A DNA stretch of 64,000 nucleotides from CAITWF01 sp038231575. Its GTDB lineage: Bacteria > Verrucomicrobiota > Verrucomicrobiia > Opitutales > Opitutaceae. The notes beneath the pieces were generated by a model that saw nothing but the letters and a program-made list of their open reading frames with translations, was not told the origin of the DNA and did no database searches. Shown here in pieces: positions 44,473-53,667 of this stretch. Both the position numbers and the translations under genes were made by a program. The stretch spans positions 60,695 to 124,694 of the forward strand of contig JBBRLB010000001.1 of assembly GCA_038231575.1 (NCBI GenBank), in the 5' to 3' direction. Positions within the stretch are counted from its first letter, which is position 1. Each line of letters starts with the position of its first letter.

Positions 44473-46101
44473 TCAGTAAACCATCTGGTAACTTACGAAG
44501 GTGATCTGCGAGTTGGCGGGGGAGAAGGTCGGCGCGGAGGCGGGTCCGCCGGTGACGCGGGCCATCAGATCGTTGGCGCTATTGGCGAACGTAAGGCGGC
44601 GCAACTCGACGGCGCTGTTGGGCGGATCGCCGGCGGTGCCTTTCGGGTAGGTGACGAAGAGGGCGGCGGCGCCGTTGGGCGAGAGGCGCGGGAACCAGTT
44701 ATTGGTTTCTTCTTTCGTGAGCTGCACGGGCTCGCTGCCGTCGGGGTTCATTTTCCAAAGCTGCATCGAGCCGGTGCGGTTGGAACTGAAAACGATGGAC
44801 TTGCCGTCGGGCGTAAACTGCGGGCCGTAGTTACGACCGAGATTTTCGGTGAGGCGTTTCGCGGGTGCGCTGCCGTCGACCGGAATCACGAAGACGTCCG
44901 GCGTCGTGTCCATGTCGAAGGCGAAGAGTTTTCCGTCGGGCGAAATACTGGAGCCCGCACCGGTGTTGGGCGTGAGCAGCTTTGGCGTGCCGCCGGCGAT
45001 AGGGATGACGTAGGTGTTGGCGGGAGGACGCGGATTGCCCTGCGGATGATCGACAAAAATGAGCTGCGTGCCGTCGGGCGTGAGACCGTGCGTGCGGCTG
45101 ACGCCGATGATTTTTCCCGTGTCGAGCACGACGGGCTCGCCATCCGGGAGCGGCGAGGTGCCGAGAATGGGCGCGGGCGGCGGCGGGGTGCCGGCGGGAC
45201 CGCGGGCGGCACGCGCGGGAATTTTCATCGGCAACTTCATCAACCGGCCGCCGCGACTGAAGACAATGCCGCTGTTGTCGGGGAGCCACACGGGGCCTTC
45301 GATGCTGCCTTCCGTCACGTAGAGCACGCAGCGGTCGGTGTTCTGCGTGCCGTTCGCGTTGACGGGATTAGAGACCTGCGTCTCGAGTGTGCTGTAAAGT
45401 TTCGGCGTGCCGGCAGGGAGCGTGGTTTTCACCTCGACGTTCGAGAACACGACGGTCTCGACCTTCGGGGAAGTGTCGTTGGCGTTGTGCGCGCCGACCG
45501 CGAGGCCGAGATAAAACGGCTCGGTGAACTTGAGCTGGTAGGAAGCGCCGGAGTATTTCGGGTCCTGGCCGGCGGGGCCGAGGAAGAGCGTGAAGATCTC
45601 GCCGCGTTTTTCGATTCTCATACGGACGGGGCCGATGATGTTGCTCATCACCTCGCGCGTGGGCGCGCCCTTGGCGTCGCGAAACTGGAGGGCGGTGAGG
45701 CCGTTGCCGTGGAGCGAGGCGTCGATGTAGGCAGAGTCGGCGTCGAGACTTTGGCGAACCATGAGGCACGCCTTGCGATGCGGATCGGAGGCGCCGGTGG
45801 TGCTTGGGAGAAACTCGATGTCGGCGGAGAAGCTCACGTCGCCGGACATTTTTCTCCACGCGAAGTGAAACGCGTCGATCTTGGCCCAGATGTTGTTGCC
45901 GCCGCCGGTGACGGTGTAGGTTTTTTTCGCGGCGTCGAAGCTCGCGCTGCCGGCGGTGGGCGTAAGGCCGATATCGGCGTGACTTTCAAACGCACCGACG
46001 GACGCGGGGGCGTTTTGAGCGCGAACAAAAGCGCCCGCGACAAGCGCGAGCACGCAAAGATTCCAACGGAGCCGGCAAGGCCAGGGGCTGGGGGTAAGCA
46101 T
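44473..46101 (-). CDS. Secreted TolB-like WD40 beta-propeller protein
   Basis: A 542-residue exported protein (signal peptide 1-28, ending FVRAQ). The N-terminal part (about 30-230) is a beta-sandwich similar to DUF1349-like/laminin-G domains (IWAKIDAFHFAWRKMSGDVSFS, VRMRIEKRGEIFTLFLG). The C-terminal part (about 240-540) is a PD40/TolB-type propeller with repeats such as GPVWLPDNSGIVFSRGG, GPQFTPDGKSIVFSSNR and WFPRLSPNGAAALFVTY. It probably binds carbohydrate or protein in the periplasm. It lies between the NAT gene and the esterase fusion on the same strand. Confidence 0.8.
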   Translation of the reverse strand: MLTPSPWPCRLRWNLCVLALVAGAFVRAQNAPASVGAFESHADIGLTPTAGSASFDAAKKTYTVTGGGNNIWAKIDAFHFAWRKMSGDVSFSADIEFLPSTTGASDPHRKACLMVRQSLDADSAYIDASLHGNGLTALQFRDAKGAPTREVMSNIIGPVRMRIEKRGEIFTLFLGPAGQDPKYSGASYQLKFTEPFYLGLAVGAHNANDTSPKVETVVFSNVEVKTTLPAGTPKLYSTLETQVSNPVNANGTQNTDRCVLYVTEGSIEGPVWLPDNSGIVFSRGGRLMKLPMKIPARAARGPAGTPPPPAPILGTSPLPDGEPVVLDTGKIIGVSRTHGLTPDGTQLIFVDHPQGNPRPPANTYVIPIAGGTPKLLTPNTGAGSSISPDGKLFAFDMDTTPDVFVIPVDGSAPAKRLTENLGRNYGPQFTPDGKSIVFSSNRTGSMQLWKMNPDGSEPVQLTKEETNNWFPRLSPNGAAALFVTYPKGTAGDPPNSAVELRRLTFANSANDLMARVTGGPASAPTFSPANSQITFVSYQMVY

Positions 46102-46140
46102 CGCGCAGAAAATTGCGGGATGGCGCCGCTGGCTCAAGGC

Positions 46141-46959
46141 CTATGTCGGCCATGGACTTTCCGGCGGGCCGAAGCGCGTGCCTGCCGGAAAATCCATGCC
46201 GAATTCTTCGGCGAGGATCGCGAGCAATTCATCACCGTTCGCGATCACGCGCTGCTCGGCGTGGCCGTCAGCGGAGCGACAGGTGAGTTCGTGATTGAGC
46301 AGCGTGAGACGCTGGCCATTCGGCAAGGCGCGCGCGGCGACGAGCCGGTTGCGAAAGTGCGACTGCGGGTGCGTGCTGGTGAACCAGTTGGCGAGTTCGC
46401 GATCGATCGGGGGCATTTCTTCGAGGGTGAACTCACACACGTCGGCCCACTCGTCGCCGAGCCGCACTTGATGGAAAAATTTCGTTCCTTCGCGCGTGAT
46501 GCGGCGCGGTTCATGGGGCGTCGCCTGCTCGGCAGCGGTGTCCAAACGGATCGCCGCGGTGAGCGAGTTGCTGCCGAGGCCGACGTCGGCGAGCCACGAC
46601 TCGCCGTCGAGCTCGACGCGCAGAAACACGTGGGTGCGCGGCGGAGTGAAATCGCGCGGGCGTTGCAAGCGCACGCGTGCGCTGATCGGGACGGCGCGAA
46701 AACCGAGCGTCTCGAGCACGGCGAGGAGCAGCGTGTTTTGTTCGAAACAGTAGCCGCCGCGCCGATCGCGAACGAGTTTCTGCTGGATCGCGGCGAACTC
46801 GAGGTTGATGCCGCGGCCCAGCAGCACATCGAGGTTTTCAAATGGGATCGTTTGCGCGTGGGCGGCGACGATGCCGTTCAGCGTGGCGAGCGTCGGCGTG
46901 CGTGCGCCCGTATAACCGGTGCGGGCAAAGTAGGCGTCGAGATCGATCGGCGGGGGCAT
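46141..46959 (-). CDS. nat: Arylamine N-acetyltransferase
   Basis: A 272-residue cytoplasmic enzyme that transfers acetyl (or other acyl) groups from CoA to arylamines. The Cys-His-Asp triad is intact: Cys71 in RRGGYCFEQN, His110 in PRTHVFLRV and Asp125 in LADVGLG. Length matches the family. The neighbours are exported proteins and a membrane protein, an unusual setting. It is second in the minus-strand run. Confidence 0.93.
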   Translation of the reverse strand: MPPPIDLDAYFARTGYTGARTPTLATLNGIVAAHAQTIPFENLDVLLGRGINLEFAAIQQKLVRDRRGGYCFEQNTLLLAVLETLGFRAVPISARVRLQRPRDFTPPRTHVFLRVELDGESWLADVGLGSNSLTAAIRLDTAAEQATPHEPRRITREGTKFFHQVRLGDEWADVCEFTLEEMPPIDRELANWFTSTHPQSHFRNRLVAARALPNGQRLTLLNHELTCRSADGHAEQRVIANGDELLAILAEEFGMDFPAGTRFGPPESPWPT

Positions 46960-46982
46960 CGGGAGGCGCGGCGGCCGGCAGA

Positions 46983-47894
46983 CTATTTCGCCACCACCGG
47001 CAGGCGGGTGAAGATGAGACCACGAACCAGGAGCGAATTTTCATCGCGGATCTCGACCGGGCCGAGGACGGGCGCGCGCAGCACGGGCGTTGGGGTGCCG
47101 TGGCGCAGCGCGAAGGTGTAGGACCCGGCGTCGTTTTTGATCACGGCGAGGCTTGAGCCGAATTCTTGATAGCGAAAGGAGCCGTCGGGGCGAAGGTCGA
47201 GCATTCGCTCGCCCGCCTCGCCGCTCGTCGCATAGGTGCCGGCGAAACGTTTTTGCAGGCTCGTGAGCTGCAGCGACGACGTGATCGGATCGAAGGCGGA
47301 GACGCGGGCGGCGGGGGCAGGTGGCGGCGCGGTCCCGAGGAAAAACCAGGCCGAGCCGCCGGCGACGGCCAGCGCGAGGACGACAAGCGTGCCCAAAACG
47401 AGCCGACGGCCGGAGTTTCTTTCCGACGGGGAAGGGGGCGGAGTTTCAGGCTGAGGGATGGGCGGGGCGGACTCGGCGCGCAGGGCCGCGGAGCCGATGA
47501 GCGTGGTGAACGTTTTCGGCGGCGTGGGCGGCGCGCCGTCGAGGAAGGGCGGAATCTCGGCGGGCGAGAACTTGAAGAACATCTGGTCCAGGGCGCTGAA
47601 GGGGCGGACGAGCAGCTTGCCGCCCTGCGGCTGGATGAGAAAACGCCCGGTCTTCACGGTGACGAGAAGCTGCGGGTCGGCGTCGATCAGTTTGAGCGGA
47701 TCGATTGCGACGAGTTGTTCGAGCTGGCGGAGGAACTGCGGGCCGTCGATCGCCCCGAGATCGCGGGCGTGTTCGTCGGGGCCGACGCGGCTGAAATCGG
47801 CCGAAAGTTCGCGGGTCGACACTTGATAGGTCGGCCCGCGGGGCGCGGAATTTCCGCCGGAAGGTGGGCCCGAGATCGAGTGGACGGTGGCCAT
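46983..47894 (-). CDS. Single-pass membrane protein with N-terminal cytoplasmic domain (paralog of 24869-25594)
   Basis: A 303-residue protein. The cytoplasmic N-terminal region (about 1-150, with IDGPQFLRQLEQLVAIDPLKLI and GRFLIQPQGGKLLVRP) is followed by a Pro-rich linker, one membrane helix (LVLGTLVVLALAVAGGSAWFF, about 165-185) and an extracytoplasmic tail (about 190-303) with FAGTYATSGEAGERMLDLRPDGSFRYQ. The plan and the GTYATS/GSYAS block match the protein at 24869-25594. It heads the minus-strand run and begins 103 bp after hppA, behind that gene's terminator. Function unknown. Confidence 0.7.
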   Translation of the reverse strand: MATVHSISGPPSGGNSAPRGPTYQVSTRELSADFSRVGPDEHARDLGAIDGPQFLRQLEQLVAIDPLKLIDADPQLLVTVKTGRFLIQPQGGKLLVRPFSALDQMFFKFSPAEIPPFLDGAPPTPPKTFTTLIGSAALRAESAPPIPQPETPPPSPSERNSGRRLVLGTLVVLALAVAGGSAWFFLGTAPPPAPAARVSAFDPITSSLQLTSLQKRFAGTYATSGEAGERMLDLRPDGSFRYQEFGSSLAVIKNDAGSYTFALRHGTPTPVLRAPVLGPVEIRDENSLLVRGLIFTRLPVVAK

Positions 47895-47941
47895 GAATGA
47901 GAGCGAGCGAAACCCCACACGGGGTGGAGCGCAAGGCCGAC

Positions 47942-47968
47942 AAAAAAGGGCGGCCGGTGAGCCGCCCT
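47942..47968 (-). terminator. Rho-independent terminator of hppA
   Basis: On the minus strand, arms complementary to 47961-47968 and 47947-47954 form an 8-bp perfect stem with a 6-base loop, followed by T residues (the A-run at 47942-47947). It lies 29 bases after the hppA stop and separates it from the following minus-strand gene. Confidence 0.88.
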
Positions 47969-47997
47969 CGTGAAATTCACTGCCGGACGGGCGGCGC

Positions 47998-50466
47998 TTA
48001 CTTGGTCGCGGCGTCCTCGGGGATGCGCATCGCGTAGAAGCTGCGATACACGAACACGAGCGCGACGAGGAAGAAGAACGCGCCGATGGCGGTCTTCGTG
48101 GTCTGGTTCGTCATCGTCACCGCAATCTCGACGGCGAGCAGGCCGAAGAGGGTGGTGAACTTGATCACGGGGTTCATCGCGACCGACGAAGTGTCCTTGA
48201 ACGGATCGCCGACGGTGTCGCCGACGACGGTCGCGGCGTGGAGGTCGGTGCCCTTTTGGCGGAGCTCAACCTCGACGATTTTCTTGGCGTTGTCCCACGC
48301 GCCACCGGCGTTCGCCATGAAGATGGCTTGGAAGAGACCGAAGAACGCGATGCCGATCAGGTAGCCGATGAAGAAGTAGGGGTTGAAGAACGGCAGCGCC
48401 AACGCGAAGCAGAAGACGACGATGAAAATATTCCACATGCCCTTTTGCGCGTAGACGGTGCAGATGCGGACGACTTCCTTGGAGTCCTTCTCGGAGGCGG
48501 TCTTCGCGTCGAGGTTCATGTTCTCCTTGATATAAACGACGGCGCTGTAAGCGCCGGTGACGACCGCCTGGCACGACGCGCCGGTGAACCAGTAAATCAC
48601 GGAGCCGCCCATGATGAGGCCGAGGATGATCTCGGGCTGCACGATGGAAAGCGCGTCGATGACGGGCTTGAACTGACCGGCGACGCCCGAGGCGACCTGG
48701 ATCTCATACATTTTCTGCAGGAGCATGATGATGCCGAACACCATGGTGGTGGCGCCGACGACCGCGGTGCCGATGAGGACGGGCTTGGCGGTGGCCTTGA
48801 ACGTGTTGCCGGCGCCGTCGCCTTTCTCGAGCTGGTATTTGGCGTTCTCGAAGTCGGGCTTGAAACCGAAGTCGCGCTCGATCTCGGCGGCGATATTGGA
48901 GCGGCCCTCGATTTGAGAAAGCTCGTAAACAGATTGGGCGTTGTCGGTCACGGGGCCGTAGCTGTCGACGGCGATCGTCACCGGGCCCATGCCGAGGAAG
49001 CCGAAGGCGACGAGGCCGAACGCGAAGATTGGGGCGGCGAACGCGAATTTGGCGGGCATCAGCGCGAGCAGCGCGGGATTTTGCGAGAAGTAATAGGACG
49101 CGGCCATCAGCATCATGATGACGAGGCCCATCCAGAACGCGGAGAAATTGCCGGCGACGAGACCCGACAGGATGTTGAGGGAAGCGCCGCCGTGGCGGGA
49201 GCAGTTGGTGACTTCCTTGACGTGGCGGGAATTCGTGCTGACGAAAACCTTGGTGAATTCCGGAATCACGGCGCCGGCGATCGTGCCGCAACTGATGATG
49301 ACGGAGAGCACCCACCACAGGGCGGGATTAATTCCCGTCTGATGGCCGAGCAAGTAATACGAGGCGACAAACGTAATCGCGATCGAGACGGCAGAGGTGA
49401 TCCACACGAGGTGCGTGAGCGGGGCCTCGAAATCAAAATCCTTCAGGGTGCCGTATTTCGCTTTCGAAATGACTTGGTTGAGCAAGTAGGAGGCAAGCGA
49501 GGTGACGATCATCAGCGCGCGCATCGTGAAGAGCCACACGATGAGCATGGCGCAGAGTTCCTGGCTGTCGACGAGCGCGAGCGCGAGAAACGAGATGAGC
49601 GCGACGCCGGTCACGCCGTAGGTTTCGAAACCGTCGGCGGTCGGCCCCACGGAATCGCCGGCGTTGTCACCGGTGCAATCGGCGATCACGCCGGGATTCT
49701 TCGGGTCGTCCTCGGGGAGCTTGAAGACGATCTTCATGAGGTCGGAGCCGATATCGGCGATCTTGGTGAAGATGCCGCCGCAGATGCGGAGGACGGAGGC
49801 GCCGAGCGATTCACCGATCGCGAAGCCGATGAAGCAGGGGCCGACGAGTTCCCGCGGGAGGAACACGAGGATGCAAATCATGAAGAACAGCTCCACGCAC
49901 ACGAGGAGCAGGCCGACGCTCATCCCGGAGCGGAGCGGAATGAAGAGGGTGTTGAGCGGGTTGCCCTTCAAGGCGGAGAACGCTGTGCGCGAATTCGCGA
50001 CGGTGTTGATGCGGATGCCAAACCACGCGACGCCGTAGGAGCCGAGAATGCCGAGGACGGACGCGAGCAGGATGACGACGACGTTCGCCGCGGAATTGTG
50101 CGAGAGGACGCCGAAGTAGTAGACCATGCAGCCCCCGATGAGCACCCAAAGGATGGCGAGGAACTTGCCCTGGGTGAACAGGTAGGTTTTGCAGGTCTCC
50201 CAAATCATGTGGGAAACGTCCGCCATCGATTGGTGCACCTGGAGGGCCTTGGTCTGCGTGTATTGGACGAGACCAAAGACCGCGCCGAGGGCGCAGATCA
50301 CGATGCCGAGATACATCAGCGTCAGGCCGCTGATGCCGCCCACGCCGTCGAAATGAACGTGCGTGAGGTCGGGGATTCTGATGTCGGCTTCGCTGGCGCG
50401 AAGGGCCGAAGTGAAGGACGCCACCAATGCGGCGGCGCCCATTTTCCAAGCAGTGCGAATTGTCAT
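47998..50466 (-). CDS. hppA: Membrane-bound proton/sodium-translocating pyrophosphatase
   Basis: An 822-residue inner-membrane ion pump that hydrolyses pyrophosphate. About sixteen helices are evident. The catalytic blocks are present in a variant form: DIGSDLMKIV, then PEDDPKNPGVIADCTGDNAGDSVG, and near the end GDTVGDPFKDTSS. The loop that decides potassium dependence reads GNFSAFW, with Ala where potassium-independent pumps have Lys; this suggests the potassium-stimulated class, but the surrounding residues are divergent. The ion (H or Na) is undecided. It is divergent from the hybrid kinase. Confidence 0.9.
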   Translation of the reverse strand: MTIRTAWKMGAAALVASFTSALRASEADIRIPDLTHVHFDGVGGISGLTLMYLGIVICALGAVFGLVQYTQTKALQVHQSMADVSHMIWETCKTYLFTQGKFLAILWVLIGGCMVYYFGVLSHNSAANVVVILLASVLGILGSYGVAWFGIRINTVANSRTAFSALKGNPLNTLFIPLRSGMSVGLLLVCVELFFMICILVFLPRELVGPCFIGFAIGESLGASVLRICGGIFTKIADIGSDLMKIVFKLPEDDPKNPGVIADCTGDNAGDSVGPTADGFETYGVTGVALISFLALALVDSQELCAMLIVWLFTMRALMIVTSLASYLLNQVISKAKYGTLKDFDFEAPLTHLVWITSAVSIAITFVASYYLLGHQTGINPALWWVLSVIISCGTIAGAVIPEFTKVFVSTNSRHVKEVTNCSRHGGASLNILSGLVAGNFSAFWMGLVIMMLMAASYYFSQNPALLALMPAKFAFAAPIFAFGLVAFGFLGMGPVTIAVDSYGPVTDNAQSVYELSQIEGRSNIAAEIERDFGFKPDFENAKYQLEKGDGAGNTFKATAKPVLIGTAVVGATTMVFGIIMLLQKMYEIQVASGVAGQFKPVIDALSIVQPEIILGLIMGGSVIYWFTGASCQAVVTGAYSAVVYIKENMNLDAKTASEKDSKEVVRICTVYAQKGMWNIFIVVFCFALALPFFNPYFFIGYLIGIAFFGLFQAIFMANAGGAWDNAKKIVEVELRQKGTDLHAATVVGDTVGDPFKDTSSVAMNPVIKFTTLFGLLAVEIAVTMTNQTTKTAIGAFFFLVALVFVYRSFYAMRIPEDAATK

Positions 50467-50672
50467 AGGGGTTGTGAAACGATCCGGAGGTTAGGGTATG
50501 GCCGGAGTTTTTGGCGGCGGCGTGGGCGGCCCGCGAGTCAATTGTGGCCGGCTGGGGCGCGAAAAAATTCCCGCTTATCGCCGCACGGCGAAAGATTACT
50601 TTTTCATGGGGTCCCGCCGAGGGAGCGGGGAGGGAAAAAGACCCGCACTTTCAGTTTGGCTCGGATGGACGG

Positions 50673-53210
50673 ATGGTGCATCGCTGGGAGAATATTGTTT
50701 CCGTGCGTTTCCCCCGGCCTGCGTCCCACCCTTATCGAGTCCCCGGCCGGCGTTTTGCCGGCGCTGTGCTGTGGGCGCTGGCGCTGGCGGCCATGGCGGG
50801 TGCCGAGGAGGCAAAGCCGAATCCGGCGCTGCCCCTCTCCGAGCGCCAGCCCCTGATCGTAGGCGCGACGACGGACAGTTTCCCGTATGGGTTTCTCGAT
50901 CAGGACGGGCGGTGGAAGGGGTTTTGCGTCGACCTGCTCGACGCGACGGCGCGCGCCATGAGCCTCCGGCTCAAGCGCGTGCAGGCGCCGAGCAAGATTT
51001 TGCAGCAGCGATTCCGGGCGGGAGAATTCGATCTGCTGCAGGACTACAGCGATGCGCCGGACCGGGTGGCGCACGCGGATTTCACGGTGCCCGTCCTGAC
51101 GCTGCAGGGCGTGGTGTTCGTGCAGAAAACCGACAGCCCGATCCATCGACTGGAGGATTTTAACGGCCGAAATTTCGCCATGATCGGCGCCGGTAGCATC
51201 GGCGAGACGTTCCTGCGCGATCATAAACTGACGCCCAACATCGTGCTGGTGAGTTCGGCGGATGAGGCCCTGCGGCTGGTGCAGTCGGGCCAGTGTGCGG
51301 GGGTGTTTATCTCGCGGCTGACTGCGCTGTCGGTGATCGAGCGGGGCGGATTGAGCAATCTGGCGCCGCTCGGCCAGCCGTTTGCGGACTACGACATCCG
51401 GCATTGTTTCGCCGTGCACAAAGGCGACGCCCAGCTCCTCGCGCGGCTCAACGAAGGTCTGGCGATCCTGCACCAGACGGGAGAATACGATCGGATTTAC
51501 CGGCGGTGGTTCGGCAAGTTCGACCCGCCCCTCTTCACCAGCACGGAAGGGATTAACTACGTGGCGGCGGCCCTGGCGCTCGCGCTGCTCGCGGCGGTGT
51601 GGGGCTTGTTGCGGGGACGCACGCTCCGCCACCGCATCGTGGGACAGGCGGCGCAACTCGCGGAAAAAGAGGCGCTCCTCCAAGCGCTCTACGACAACAT
51701 CCCGATGGCCATGTGCGTGCTTGAGGTGTCGCCCGGCGGCGAGCGCGTGCTCGCGATCAACCGGGAGGCGGAAGTGCATTTTGGCGTGCCGGTGCGGCTC
51801 GCGGCGGGGCGCCCGCTGGCGGAGTTCAACCTTGAGCGTGAATGGGCCGCGCAACTCCAGGATTTGCTGCGGCGGGAAACGGCCGTGGGCGGCTTCCTGC
51901 GCGAAGAGCGGCGGCTCCCGGAGGCGCGGAAATATTTTGTGTTCACGGTGGTCCCGCTCGCGCCCGGCAGTGGTGGCCACGCGCGCGTGTGTGTGCTCGC
52001 GGAAGACGTGACCGATCGGCGGGCGCTCGACGAGGAGTTGGCGCAGACGCGGAAGTTGCGGGCCGTCGGCGAACTCGTCGGCGGCATCGCGCATGAATTC
52101 AACAACCTGCTGACGCCTGTGATGCTGAAGGCCGGCGAAATCCAGCTTGACTGGGCAAATGACGTGAAGCTGCAGCAGCAGGTGGCGGTGATCATCCAGG
52201 CGGCGCAACGCTCAGCGGAACTCACGCGGCGGCTGCTGACCTTTGGCCGCAAGGGCGACAACCGCGCCGAGGCCGTGCGGCTCCCGGCCCTCGCAACGGG
52301 CTGCTTCGAACTGCTCCGGCAGACGGTGGACCGGCGGATCGTGTTCGAAAGCGAGATGCCCGCCGATCTGCCGCCGCTCTGGCTGAACGCCACCGACCTC
52401 AACCAGATCTTGCTCAACCTACTGCTCAACGCCCGCGACACCCTGCTGGAAAAAATCGGACGGCAGTCGGCCGGCTGGACGCCCTGCATCCGCGTGGAGG
52501 CGGCGGCGTTGAATCCCAATTCCAACCCGCCGATGGGTGCGCCCGCGGGTCGGACACCGCTCGGCTGGCAGCGGCTCACCGTGCGCGACAACGGACTCGG
52601 CATGACGCCCGCGGTGCGCGAACGCATTTTTGAACCGTTCTACACCACCAAGGAAGTGGGCAAGGGCACGGGCTTGGGGCTCGCGACGGTGTGGCATCTC
52701 GTTTCCGAACTCGGCGGCCGCGTCGAACTTGAGACGACGCCGGGCGAAGGCTCGACGTTCCGGATCTTCCTGCCGGTGTGGCCGGCGCCGGTGAGTCCAG
52801 AAGTGATCGCGTCCGCGGTGCAGGCGGCGTCGCCGAGCGCGGCGCGGGTGTTTCTGGCGGAAGACGAACCACTCGTCGCCGAGTCGATCGCGGAGGCGTT
52901 GCGTCGCGCGGGGCATCAGGTGACGACGAGTTTCGACGGCAACGCCGCATGGGATCATCTCGCCACGCGGCTGGGCGATTACGACCTCCTGGTGTTCGAC
53001 GTGAACATGCCGGGGCTTGATGGGATCGAGCTCGCGCATCGCGCGCGGGCGTCGCACTACGTCGGCCGCCTGATGGTCGTGAGCGGCCGGCTGACACTCC
53101 CGCAGCTCCAGGCGATCAATCGCGCGCGCGTCGATCGCGTGTTGGCGAAGCCCTTTTCGATGGCGGAATTTTCAAACGCGGTGCGCGAGTGCCTGCGACC
53201 GTCGACGTAA
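50673..53210 (+). CDS. BvgS/EvgS-like hybrid sensor histidine kinase
   Basis: An 845-residue membrane kinase. The signal anchor is at about residues 26-44, the periplasmic solute-binding domain (SBP_bac_3) at about 58-285, a membrane helix at 294-313, a PAS-like domain at about 335-450, HisKA with His474 (GGIAHEFNNLL), HATPase with DNGLGM and GKGTGLGLATVW, and a C-terminal receiver with Asp776 (FDVNMPGLDG). There is no HPt or DNA-binding domain, so a separate partner must exist. The ATG at 50673 is chosen; longer frames extend upstream without a signal. It probably senses an amino-acid-like ligand. The 3' end touches a broken epimerase. Confidence 0.9.
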   Translation: MVHRWENIVSVRFPRPASHPYRVPGRRFAGAVLWALALAAMAGAEEAKPNPALPLSERQPLIVGATTDSFPYGFLDQDGRWKGFCVDLLDATARAMSLRLKRVQAPSKILQQRFRAGEFDLLQDYSDAPDRVAHADFTVPVLTLQGVVFVQKTDSPIHRLEDFNGRNFAMIGAGSIGETFLRDHKLTPNIVLVSSADEALRLVQSGQCAGVFISRLTALSVIERGGLSNLAPLGQPFADYDIRHCFAVHKGDAQLLARLNEGLAILHQTGEYDRIYRRWFGKFDPPLFTSTEGINYVAAALALALLAAVWGLLRGRTLRHRIVGQAAQLAEKEALLQALYDNIPMAMCVLEVSPGGERVLAINREAEVHFGVPVRLAAGRPLAEFNLEREWAAQLQDLLRRETAVGGFLREERRLPEARKYFVFTVVPLAPGSGGHARVCVLAEDVTDRRALDEELAQTRKLRAVGELVGGIAHEFNNLLTPVMLKAGEIQLDWANDVKLQQQVAVIIQAAQRSAELTRRLLTFGRKGDNRAEAVRLPALATGCFELLRQTVDRRIVFESEMPADLPPLWLNATDLNQILLNLLLNARDTLLEKIGRQSAGWTPCIRVEAAALNPNSNPPMGAPAGRTPLGWQRLTVRDNGLGMTPAVRERIFEPFYTTKEVGKGTGLGLATVWHLVSELGGRVELETTPGEGSTFRIFLPVWPAPVSPEVIASAVQAASPSAARVFLAEDEPLVAESIAEALRRAGHQVTTSFDGNAAWDHLATRLGDYDLLVFDVNMPGLDGIELAHRARASHYVGRLMVVSGRLTLPQLQAINRARVDRVLAKPFSMAEFSNAVRECLRPST

Positions 53211-53211
53211 A

Positions 53212-53645
53212 CAGGGAACGCGCGGGACGCACAAACGCTAACCCGCCGGGCGCAGGTTGCCGCTCGGCCAGGCTGGCATTCAGGGAGTATTCGGCGGTAA
53301 AATTCAGTTCGACGCCCGCCATCGGGCCTCCTGACCGGGTGGCGGATGTCGTCGGGCCGCGGCGCCGCGCGTGCGGGAGCCGGCGCGCCCGGCGGCGGCA
53401 AAGGCGATTCCGTCGGTCACGTCGACGTGCCCAAAGCGGAAGGACGGATGGCCGCCGCACGACCCGAAGTTTTCCTGCCGGCCGGTGCGAAAATTATCCA
53501 GGCCCTCGACGCGGTGGCCGGCCGCGAGGAGATGCTCGCACGTATGGCTGCCGATGAAACCGGCGGCTCCGGCGACCAGAACGGTGGCCAGGGCGGCCGG
53601 AGTGAGGCGCGGCGGCGGGCAGGCGTAAGCTTGCACCGCGGTCAT
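53212..53645 (-). pseudogene. Remnant of NAD-dependent epimerase/dehydratase
   Basis: Minus-strand coding remains of a sugar-nucleotide epimerase. The first frame from the ATG at 53645 reads the Rossmann start VLVAGAAGFIGSHTCEHLL, then GLDNFRTGRQENF and GHVDVTD, and stops at 53304. The expected continuation is scattered over the other two frames (AGVELNFTAEYSLNASLAE, then RVSVCASRAFPVYVDG, resembling the VFASSAAVYGD block). The sequence is cut off at the end of the hybrid kinase gene, so at least half of the enzyme is missing. It is interpreted as a truncated and frameshifted relic. Confidence 0.62.
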
Positions 53646-53667
53646 TTTCCGCTGCTGACTAGAGACC

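Noticed and set aside
45046..47121. 691-codon plus-strand open frame
   Set aside because: Antisense across three real minus-strand genes; no motif and arginine-rich shadow composition.
48238..50856. 872-codon plus-strand open frame
   Set aside because: It is antisense to hppA, rich in Asp/Glu/Arg/His with no domain, a typical shadow of a GC-rich gene.
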